DNA of 64,000 nucleotides, from assembly GCA_001600415.1 (NCBI GenBank), contig BCJX01000005.1:1028727-1092726 (forward strand), read 5' to 3'. Both the position numbers and the translations under genes were made by a program. This document shows, in pieces, positions 31,412-41,220 of the stretch. This stretch comes from Pascua guehoae (Eukaryota; Basidiomycota; Tremellomycetes; Trichosporonales; Trichosporonaceae). The first letter of the stretch is position 1, and each line of letters begins with the position of its first letter. The notes below the pieces were generated by a model, which saw only the letters and a program-made list of their open reading frames with translations, had not been told where the DNA came from and ran no database searches.

Positions 31412-33922
31412 CTAGTACGGCTTTGCGCGCTGAGAGCCTTGGGTCGAGTAGCGTTGGGGTCCCGAGCCCGAGCCGTTGCTGCTGCCGCCGTTGCCTTGGG
31501 CCATGGGCTGGGCCATGCCGCTCGGGCCGCCCGGGTTGCGCATCGCCGCGGGGCCGCGGGGGGCGTTGGGGACCTGGCGTCCTCCCTGTTCGGTTAGCGT
31601 TTCTAGTCATCGTGTCGTGTCTTCGAGGCCAGTCAAGGACGTTTACACTCCGCCCACGGATGGCTGTGCACACCACGTGCACACCTGACACGTGCAGACA
31701 TCCCTGCGCATCCGTGCGCCTGGCCTACCTCGACACACTGGCATCGCCGTTACTCACCCGACCGCCGCTGCCCATTCCACCACCACCCATGCCGCCGCCC
31801 ATGGCTCCCATCCCGGTGTTCATGCCGCCCATCATGCCCATGTTACCCATGCCCATTCCCATGCCTGATGTCAGCTAAGACTTGCAGATTGTACTAACCC
31901 ATTCCGCCCATCATGTTGCCCATGCCCATGCCCATACCACCCATTCCGCCCATTGCGCCCATGCCGCCCATTCCTCCGCGAGCCAGGTTGGGGTTAATCG
32001 CTGGTGCCTGGTTCATGCCCATGTCTGTGGCGGGTCAGCCCTGCCTGCAAGGTGCTCTTATGACTCTGCACGCCATACGCCACACTCACTCTTCATCATG
32101 TTCTGGTACATCATAGCCATCGAGTTGGGGTCAAAGCCACCACCGCTGCCCATGCCTCCTCCCATGGCCGCACCGCCGCCGCCGCCAGATGCCTTGAGCA
32201 TGTTCTGGTACATCATGGCCATGGCTGAGGGGTCAAAGCCGGGCATGCCAAAGCCCATGCCGGGGGTGGCGTTGAAGCTTGATGTGCGGGCGCCGCCGGG
32301 AGCGTTGAAGCTCTTGACCTGCGTGCCAGCGCCGCGGGGCTGGGCCTTCTTGATCTCAATCTGGAGTGTTAGCACCGTGTGTTTGTGGAGGGAGGACGAG
32401 CAGGAGGATGGGGTGTGACGTCACTGTCGTTCACTGAAACGAGCTTTCCGCACAACGTGTGTGAAGATAAGATACGAATCGCTATGAAGAAACACGCGCC
32501 AATCGCTCCGCACCACAGCATGACTCACCTGCCTTCCCTCGAGCTCGATGCCCGAGTGCTTCATCGCCTCGTCGACGCCCGACTCGTCAGCAAACGTCGC
32601 AAACGCAAAGCCCTTGGAGCGCCCGTTGATGCGGTCAAACATGACCGTGGCGTCCATGACCTTGCCAAACTGAGCAAGGAAGCGCTTGAGCTTGTCCGAG
32701 GTGACAGACGGAGCGAGACCGCCAACAAAGACCTTTGCAGTGCGCTCGTGCTCGGCGCGAGGGATAGCACGCTTCGGGTCAATCTGAACAGGAGTGTAAG
32801 CATACACATAAGTAGAAATGCCAAGGCAATTCGCCTTGTTCCCGTGGCGTCCAGACATACCATCTTGCCGTCGAGCTGGTGGTCGCGGTCGAGGACAATC
32901 TGCACTGACGCCGGGTCCTTGAAGGTGAGGAACGCAAAGCCACGCGACCGGCCGGTGGGGTCGCGCATGATGGTGCACTGGTCGATGTCACCATACTGGG
33001 TAAAGTAGGCACGGAGGCCGTCTTGGAGGGTGTGAGTTTGTTGCCGTGGGTCTTGCAGGTCTTCCAACACATTAGACTAACCATCTGTAGTCTCCCAGTT
33101 GAGGCCGCCAATGAACATTTTGCTGTTGATCAAAAAGCACAAGGGATGGGTGGACGGGGGTCAGGTCAAACAAATGCACGTCCACATGCAAGTGCGTGTG
33201 GGAGTGGGGATGGTGCGGCATGGCGAGGCCGTGGCAAACGTCGGGTACATGGGTGCACATACGAGGAGTAGGACAAAAACGAGGAGTATCAGTATACAGT
33301 CTTCGGTACGGCGGTATCTGGGTCTACGAGCAGCTATTCTCCCAGCGTCTGCTTGGGTCCTACCTAGCGCATTGAGCGCGCTGACCACTGTGGCCATGGT
33401 TGTTCCTAACCTACTACCTGAACCGGCCGCCTGCCCACCTGGACAGAGCATTTCAAGGCCGCACAGGGTGATGGTCTCTACTCTGTGGTTCTCTACACCG
33501 CTGGCTAGAAGGGCTAGGACACTAGACGACCTAAAGGGAAAAGGGGCCAAGCTGGATGAACTCGAGGAAGGAAGGCACAAACAAGCAGCAAGGGAAAAAA
33601 CTATTACTAACCCCTCGTCCGGCATGTCACTTGGCTTGATCCTGTCCATGTAGGACTGGTCCTGGTCAAAATTCCTGTCGCCGTGCGGGTCCTGTGGGGG
33701 TGGGCCACGGCTGCCGCCATCACCAAAGCTGGGTCGGTGTCCACCGGCACCGGTCTCGGGTGCCGGCGCGTACGACGACGTGGGCGGCTTGACATCCGGA
33801 AGGGTGCTGGCCTCGACAGACGAGGGCTCGGCATCGGGGTCGACCAGTTCCTCGTCAAGCTGGGTGGCGTCGAGGTCCTCGAGGTCGAGGTCGCCGTAGA
33901 GGTCGTGATCAAAGTCGGACAT
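31412..33922 (-). CDS. HRP1: Hrp1/Nab4-type RNA-binding protein, two RRMs and Gly/Met-rich tail
   Basis: Eight exons on the minus strand: 33612-33922, 33082-33122, 32861-33021, 32529-32783, 32090-32360, 31899-32024, 31758-31864 and 31412-31585. The sum is 1446 nt, or 481 residues. The N-terminus is acidic (DLYGDLDLEDLDATQLDEE). RRM1 reads KMFIGGLNWETTDDGLRAYF with RNP1 RSRGFAFLTF. The linker IDPKRAIPRAEHERTAK leads to RRM2 (VFVGGLAPSVTSDKLKRF, RNP1 RSKGFAFATF). This linker and tandem-RRM pattern is that of Hrp1/Nab4, which binds UA-rich elements in cleavage factor I for mRNA 3'-end formation and export. The C-terminus is a Gly/Met/Asn low-complexity region with two MAMMYQNM(L/M)K motifs. The 489-nt first intron is much longer than the others. 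Nuclear. Confidence 0.88.
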
Positions 33923-34354
33923 TGGGGATGAGAAGGAAGATGTGGTGGAGTGAAGGAGTGCGATGGAGAGAAGGAGAGAAGGAGGGAGAAGGACGAGGAT
34001 GATGATGGTCATCGGAAGCAACTCAGGTGGGCGCACCACACCCACGGACGGTTTACAATTGCGGAGTCAAAACACGCACGCCACCCTCCCTCACCCCTTC
34101 ACCCACAAGCACCTGAATACATACCACCGTGGGAAAACCCAAAGCGCCTCGCTAACTCGGATCCAGGTGAGGTGCAGGGTGGGTGCCCAACCTACTCTAT
34201 GACGCAGCCGGGTACGGACCAAAGCGACGACGGGTTGTCTTTGTGGCGCCAAGTACCGGCGCGCGCGTCGGTCCAACCCGTTACGAGTTACAACCTTGTC
34301 CAACCCTTTCTGGCCCCTCTCCAAGCTCTTGTCTTTTACACTTACCACCTCACA
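33923..34354. other. Divergent promoter region of the RRM and amidohydrolase genes
   Basis: This 432-base region separates two divergent starts. It is purine-rich next to the RRM gene (GGAGAGAAGGAGAGAAGG), i.e. pyrimidine-rich on that gene's strand, fitting a 5' UTR. No TATA box stands out. Confidence 0.5.
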
Positions 34355-36911
34355 ATGAGCTCTGAAGTCCGGCAGCGCAAGCAGCCCTCACAGCAGACAA
34401 AGTCTGTCCTCTCCCAGCTCGACAAGCATGGGCGGTACCAGCGCACTGCGCGCCCGCCCAAGAAGCCGGCCCGGAGCCTGCACCTGGGCATCTCGTTTTT
34501 GCTCCTTGCGTGCTTGCTCATCTATGCGCAACGGAAGGGCGTGGGCAAAAGGGGCGCGTACACTGTAGACGGCGGCGCGCGCCCGTTGCCGTCCTGGTAC
34601 GCCGTGTGCTCCAAGGAGGGCAAGAAGATCTACACTGTCCCCGTGGCCGGCGGGGAGGGTGCGGTCGAGTGCGTCGTCGTCGGCGACAAGGAGGTGGTCG
34701 ACACGGGCTCGCTGGCGCATGTCCGGCGCCACTGGGGCGACCGCAGTGCCGGTGGTGCCGCTGCCGACGCACCAGAGCACATCAAGAAGCAAAAGGGGCT
34801 CACAGTCGTCTACCTGCCCCTGGGCCACACGCTGACCCCGGGACTCATCGACGGCCACGGCCATGCGCTCGACTACGGCGCGAGCCGCGGACTCCGTCTC
34901 GAGAGCGCCAAGACGCTCGCCGAGACGGTCGGGCTTGTAGAGGCCTACGTTGCGGCGCACAAGCCGCGCGCGGGTGACTGGGTCTTTGGCGGAGGCTGGG
35001 ACCAGACACAGTGGCCGGTCAAGGACTTTCCCACTGCTGTACGTTCAGGTGTCCCGGGAGACCGGCGAGGAGCGCTGCAAGGACTAACGCCAGGCTGACC
35101 TTGATACGCCCGCACTCCGCGGCGTCCCCATCGTCTTGTACCGTACCGACCTGCACGCCGTGTGGGTGTCGCCTTCGCTCCTCGCTACCCTCGGCCCGTT
35201 CCCGGACGAGGACATTGTCGGCGGCCAGGTTGTGCGTGACGCCGCAGGACAGCCGACTGGCGTGTTCCTTGACAATGCCATCCGCGAGTATGTCACCCCC
35301 CACATGCCGCCCGTGACGGACGTCCACCGCGAAGAGCACCTCACGACCATGATGAACGACGCACTCGCGGTCGGCCTCACGGGCGTGCACGACGCTGCTG
35401 TCGCCGTCGACGAGATTGCCTTTTTCCGCAAAATGGCAGACGACAACAAGCTCAAGATCCGCTTCTACTCGATGCTCCTCTGTGCTGAGCGCTCACAGTT
35501 CTGCGGTGACCAGTTCAAGCACACTATTGGTGCTGCGGGTGTGTGCTGCGAGCTCATTCTTGTCAGCCAAATGCTGACGTTTAGATGGCCGCTGGACTCT
35601 CCGTTCCGTCAAGCTCTTTGCCGACGGCGCTCTCGGCTCGCGCGGAGCGGCGCTCATTGAAGACTACTCGGACCAGCCGGGATGGAAGGGCTTCCTTCTC
35701 GCGGACGACGACGTCTGGGAGCCACTCATCAAGCAGTACTACGACGCGGGCTGGCAGGTGGTGAGTCGGGGTGCAGCAGTGGCCGATGAGCGCTACCATT
35801 GGCATGTACTTGTCAAGTACGGCTGTGACGACACTAATTGGTTCCCCCCCTCCATCTCCGCGGTTGACACAACGCTGACACTAAGAACGTCCACTGCATC
35901 GGCGACAAGGCCAACCACGTTGTTCTCGATGCCATGGAGGCGGCCGTCGGCTCTGACCGTGAGGCGGGACGTCAACGTCGCCTCCGCATCGAACACGCGC
36001 AGATCTTTACCCAGGACGACATCAAGCGCGCCGCCGAGCTGGGCGTCATTGGAAGCTTCCAGCCGACTCATGCAACCAGTGATGTGAGTGAGAGTGACGT
36101 GCGCGTGGAGTGCGGGTGCGAGCGAGTGCGAGAAGTGATAACCAGTTCACTAGCTCGGCCTCGACGAGGGGAACCCGTAGACGTTGATTGTGTCGACACT
36201 GGGGCACACCTGCACATACTGTGCACCACTTCCCCTACCTCCCGTCTCACTCCGCGTCTCTATCCCCCGCATGTCACTCCCGCTAACCCCCAGATGTGGT
36301 ACTGCGAGGACCGCCTCGGCCCCGACCGCAGCCGTGGAGCGTACGCGTGGCGCACCTACCTCGAGCACGGTGGCCGATTGGTGCTCGGCTCAGACTTCCC
36401 CGTCGAGTCGATCGACCCCCTCCGCGGCTTCTACGCTGCAGTCACGCGCTGTGCCGAGGACGGCACCTCGCCGCACGGGCCCGACGGCTGGTTTGCGGAC
36501 CAGAAGCTGGGGCGCGTCGAGGCGTTGCGCGGGTTTACCACTGACCGTGAGTGTGACAGGGGACGAGATATGGAGAGGAGAGAGAGTTTTGTTGGAGCAA
36601 AGAGGAGGGGAGCGAGGGTGCGCGCCGTGGAGGAAACACAAACAGAAGGGGCAACCCGTTGCAAGGAGCCACGAGGAGGTCTATCAAGTGTTATGCGCTC
36701 AGTAGCACACACCAGCATGGCTCCGTACTGACATACAGCTGCGTACGCGTCGTTCTCCAACAACACAGGCTCCCTGACGCCCGGGTACCGCTTCGATGCG
36801 GTGCTGTGGGACGACGACCTGCTGACTGTCGACGAGCGCGAGATGCTCGATGTCCGCGTCAAGGCGACGATTGTGGACGGGCGCATCGCGTACGGCGAGT
36901 GGAAGGTTTAG
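34355..36911 (+). CDS. Membrane-anchored amidohydrolase (YtcJ / Amidohydro_3 type)
   Basis: Six exons, 34355-35038, 35094-35538, 35586-35761, 35886-36083, 36294-36546 and 36739-36911, give 642 residues. Residues about 42-59 (HLGISFLLLACLLIYAQ) form a single membrane segment after a basic N-terminus, suggesting a type II anchor with the enzyme outside the cytosol. Metal-dependent hydrolase motifs follow: TPGLIDGHGHALDYG (HxH at 168 and 170), SVKLFADGALGSRGA (probable metal-bridging Lys), VHCIGDKAN, RIEHAQ and LGSDFPVESIDP (catalytic Asp). The end, GYRFDAVLWDDDLL and VDGRIAYGEW, is the usual beta-sandwich closure. The family hydrolyses amides such as N-substituted formamides; the actual substrate is unknown. 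The membrane anchor is unusual compared with bacterial members. Confidence 0.88.
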
Positions 36912-37654
36912 ATGTGTAGATGGGTGGGGTAGAGTGAGATCTCGGCTTGGAAAAGAAGGCCCCGGGGGAAGGAGGGTGGGGAGGTGAGGAACAGAAAGGA
37001 GATGAAGGGCAGGAGAAGCAGGGGATAGGGCGCGAGACGCGCGCTGGGAGGAAATGTAGAGGCGGAGGGAGACACAGGCAGGTGGTGCCGAGTGGAGGAG
37101 CAGAGAGCAGAGGAAGAGGCTGAGGGTAGTAGAGTAGTGAGCAAGTGGAAGGCACTTGGGCACTACAGAATGCATATCAAGCTGGAGCTCAACGCCCGCG
37201 CGGTGTAAAAGAGTGGTGACCCAGAAACAACTGGGATGCGTTGGCACGCACTCGTAGGATTGCAAGACCAGCACTGTGGGGTCAAACGAGCACTGGCTGC
37301 TTGCACAAGAGCTCAGAGACCGAGCAGCCCAATCGGTGCACTTGCCACATGTTGCTTTGTAACTTGGTAGGCTGCCGCATCTTGACCGTACCCTCTTCCG
37401 CCCTGGTGCACGCCCTCGAGCGCGCTCAAGCCCTACGATGCTTACACATGTTTACACATGTTGCAGGAACAAGGACCCCCTCGACCGACGTCGCTCGTCT
37501 CGGAGGTCACGTGACATTGCCTCGGATCCGAATGACGACGGCCTCGCGTTCGACAGTCGACCAACTTTAAGGCTTCTACCATGGCAACAAACTGCCCATT
37601 CTCCCCATTGTTATTCTCTACACGCCATCTCTCCACCCCATCCCCTCACTCACA
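36912..37654. other. Intergenic spacer
   Basis: This 743-base spacer lies between two plus-strand genes. The first 250 bases are strongly purine-rich (GGAGGGAGA types). The last 100 include pyrimidine-rich sequence before the next ATG. No gene is visible. Confidence 0.45.
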
Positions 37655-40568
37655 ATGGCGCTCCCCGCGTCCCCGCCCCCGCCGGCGCTTCTCCCGCGCG
37701 CCCTGCCCTGCCTGTGCGCGCGCATCGCGGCGGCCACGGTCGACGGCCCCGCGGCCCTCCTCCCCGTCCTGGGCACGACGCTGTCGGCGCTCGCGCGTGC
37801 GCGCCTCGCGTCGACGCCCACATCAGTCCCCCTGCAGCCCCTGCACGCGTTCGTGTCCGTCGCGTCCGATACAGACGTCCCCCTGTCGATGGTGTGCGAT
37901 GCGCTGCTCGCGTACCCTGCCGAAGTGGACGAGCTGCGGCCGGCGCTCGACGCGGTGCTCGCCAGGCGGAGGGCGGACGTGGTCGCGTTGGTGGACGGGT
38001 TGGTTGGGCGTCTCGCCCAACCCTCGGCGTCTACCGACTCTACGACGTCGACCCCCTCGGCGCCCTCGGCGCACCTCCCGGCCCTCCGCCTCGTGCACGC
38101 GCTGCACCGCACGACACCCCTCGTCCCCGCGCACGCGACGCTGCGCGCCCTGGTCGCGTCCTACCCCACCCTCGCGCTGCGGGACAAGGCCGAGGCGCTC
38201 GTCCTCGCCCGCGCCCTCGCGGAGACGCTCGACACGCGCGCCCTCCTCCCGTCCGGGACGGCGGGGACGCCCCTCGTCGACCAGGCGATCGGGGACGACT
38301 ATGCGCTCTTTGCCCATGGCACGCTGGGCGAGGCCGAGAGGGAGGCCCTGCGGAGCCTGCATGATGACGAGCGGCGTGATGATCCCGTGAGTTTGGGCGG
38401 GGCGTGCGTGCGGCGTGTCGCTCAGGTGGAGCAGAGGGTGTGCTTTGCTTTGCCAAAGAGGTTGTGCTCTGCTCGGCGGTTGGTGACGTGGGCGTGGACC
38501 CATGCCCCCGCCGTGGCCATGCCGCACGCCTTGTCCAACCGAGTTGCCTGTGGGCGACTCTTTCCTCTCGCCACTGTTCACCACGGTAATGGTATCGACC
38601 ACGTCCGTCGATCTCGGCCAGACACCATATCCACAACCTCCCCTGTCTCCATCTCATCTCACCCACCCTCACCACTCCCCCCTTCCCACACTAACACACA
38701 GCGCCTCGCCCCCCTCCTTGCCCTATTCCCCACCCTCCCCGCGCACCTCCTCGCCGACGCCCTCTCCCACCCCGCATTCGCCGGCGCGGGCTCACGTGCG
38801 TCCGCGTCCGAGGCCGCCGCGCCCCTCGTCGACGCCATCTTTGCAGGCACCCTCCCGCCCGAGCTCGCCGAGCTCCGTGCCGCCGCCGCCGAGGCTGGGG
38901 CGGGCGGGGCCGCTTCGCCGCCCGTGGCGGCCGCTCCTGCTACAGCGAGGAGGACGCAGTGGAATGACGACGAGTTGGATCTGGGGCGGTTGCGGCTCAA
39001 GGGCCAGAGGTGCGTTCAGGACTGGAAGGCGGCAGTGTGCTCATTTCTACACCCCAATTGTCCTTTATATACTGTAACATTTCGCTGTTCCCCCCTCTCC
39101 CCTCCCCGTGCCGCGGGGACTCTCTCCCCATGCCTTTCACAGGTACATCCTCACGATCTGCAAGGCAGCATTCCACCCCGCCCACATACTCAGCTACCCT
39201 CCCCTTGAACGACCCACTGCCCCCCTCCCCCCCACACTACCCACCATTTCCCGTCCAAACCACATCCCCACCTCCGTACTAACCCCAGCGAACCTGCCAT
39301 CGGCACCGAGATCCCCGACACGCTCCGCGCGTCCATCCTCCGCCTCGTCGAGGCGCAAGAGGAGGAGGAAGAAGAGGCCGCGCGCGCCCTCGAGGAACAC
39401 CGCGCCATGTTTGACGACGACGAGGAAGAGGACGCGCCCGCCGCGCGCGTCCGCCTCGCGGACGGCGACGAGAGCGACGCGGCCACAGAGGACGAGGGCG
39501 CACAGAGCGATGTGAGTCGAGTGGTCATGGCAGGTGGGGAGGATCCAAGTGGCACAGTGCAGTTTGGACAAAGTTTCCAGACGTCCACCACTTTGTATCC
39601 TCCCCTCCCCCTATTTCCCCTTCCCTACTCCTAACCCCCCNNNNNNNNNNNNNNNNNNNNNNNNNNNNNNNNNNNNNNNNNNNNNNNNNNNNNNNNNNNN
39701 NNNNNNNNNNNNNNNNNNNNNNNNNNNNNNNNNNNNNNNNNNNNNNNNNNNNNNNNNNNNNNNNNNNNNNNNNNNNNNNNNNNNNNNNNNNNNNNNNNNN
39801 NNNNNNNNNNNNNNNNNNNNNNNNNNNNNNNNNNNNNNNNNNNNNNNNNNNNNNNNNNNNNNNNNNNNNNNNNNNNNNNNNNNNNNNNNNNNNNNNNNNN
39901 NNNNNNNNNNNNNNNNNNNNNNNNNNNNNNNNNNNNNNNNNNNNNNNNNNNNNNNNNNNNNNNNNNNNNNNNNNNNNNNNNNNNNNNNNNNNNNNNNNNN
40001 NNNNNNNNNNNNNNNNNNNNNNNNNNNNNNNNNNNNNNNNNNNNNNNNNNNNNNNNNNNNNNNNNNNNNNNNNNNNNNNNNNNNNNNNNNNNNNNNNNNN
40101 NNNNNNNNNNNNNNNNNNNNNNNNNNNNNNNNNNNNNNNNNNNNNNNNNNNNNNNNNNNNNNNNNNNNNNNNNNNNNNNNNNNNNNNNNNNNNNNNNNNN
40201 NNNNNNNNNNNNNNNNNNNNNNNNNNNNNNNNNNNNNNNNNNNNNNNNNNNNNNNNNNNNNNNNNNNNNNNNNNNNNNNNNNNNNNNNNNNNNNNNNNNN
40301 NNNNNNNNNNNNNNNNNNNNNNNNNNNNNNNNNNNNNNNNNNNNNNNNNNNNNNNNNNNNNNNNNNNNNNNNNNNNNNNNNNNNNNNNNNNNNNNNNNNN
40401 NNNNNNNNNNNNNNNNNNNNNNNNNNNNNNNNNNNNNNNNNNNNNNNNNNNNNNCGCGGCGGTGGCGGGCGCGGGCGGGGGAACAAGAGCAGTCGCGGAC
40501 ACTCGAACGCGGCGCGGACGCGGGGGCATGATAAGAAGATGGCCCGGATGGGCGCTGGTGCGGCATAG
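37655..40568 (+). CDS. CUE3: CUE-domain protein, Cue3/ASCC2-like (interrupted by assembly gap)
   Basis: Visible exons are 37655-38386, 38702-39009 and 39289-39511. The intron after them runs into the run of Ns (39641-40454), and the last exon resumes before 40455 and ends at 40568. The N-terminal 244 residues are an Ala/Leu-rich helical region. Exon 2 has a CUE-type ubiquitin-binding helix bundle (LAPLLALFPTLPAHLLADAL, then DAIFAGTLPPELAEL), followed by TQWNDDELDLGRLRLKGQ. Then come a long acidic Glu/Asp segment and a basic RGG and RGHDKKMARMG tail. This order matches fungal Cue3 (ASCC2 in animals), a subunit of the RQT complex that splits stalled, ubiquitinated ribosomes. Total length cannot be stated because of the gap. 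Orthology is likely but not certain. Confidence 0.65.
39641..40454. other. Assembly gap (814 N)
   Basis: A continuous run of undetermined bases. It is preceded by TCCTAACCCCCC, which looks like a branch site and acceptor tract, so the next exon of the Cue3-like gene probably begins just inside the gap. Open frames spanning the Ns have no meaning. Confidence 0.95.
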
Positions 40569-41220
40569 CCAGATAGATGTCATGTCGTCGTACTTGGTAG
40601 AAATGCCTTTGATGGCTACCTGTTGCTGGGGCGTGGCTGGCAGAGTGAGATGCTGGGAACTTGCATGGGCAACTTGCATCATTGCATACTCTGCCATTGC
40701 TGTGTACATGTGTCTGGCTGGATTCTGGTGCCAGTGCACCATGGTGGTTATTCGCGCGAATGGCGGCGGTCGTTGATGGCCTTGAGCTCCTCGGCGTGTG
40801 CTGCCACAGTCTGACTGATGCACACACACCCTGACTATTCATGCCCATACTCGTGCTCGTGCCCGTGCTCGTGCTCATGCTCGCGCTCATGCTCGCGCTC
40901 ATACTCCGAGATTAGAGAGTGCATGCCGTGCAACAGCATTGTACTGAACGTGTGTTTGGGATATGTGTACGGGTACGGTTTCGCGTGGTACAGATGGGTA
41001 CTGCACATACAGCAGTCCAGGGCGCGGGTGTTTGGTATACAGAGAGGCGGGAGGGGTGAGGGGGGCAGTGTATGCCGCATTAACGTGATTGTGGTGGGTG
41101 GTGGTGATGGGGGTGCCCTGGCCGCAATGTCATGGTTCATGGTTCGTGTCATAACCGTTGGAGAGAGTGGGGAGGGGGGGAGGCAATGTCAATGGTCTGG
41201 GTACCCCGCGCGGGGGAGAC
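40569..41220. other. Convergent intergenic spacer
   Basis: This 652-base region lies between the ends of the Cue3-like and TCP11-like genes. Apart from a simple repeat at 40851-40910 I see only presumed 3' UTRs. Confidence 0.45.
40851..40910. repeat. Degenerate (GTGCTC/ATGCTC) hexamer repeat
   Basis: About ten hexamers of the form TCGTGC, CCGTGC, TCATGC or TCGCGC in a row, in the non-coding spacer between two gene ends. Simple-sequence repeat; no function is suggested by the sequence. Confidence 0.7.

Noticed and set aside
39534..40902. Several long frames spanning the run of N
   Set aside because: They exist only because undetermined bases contain no stop codons.
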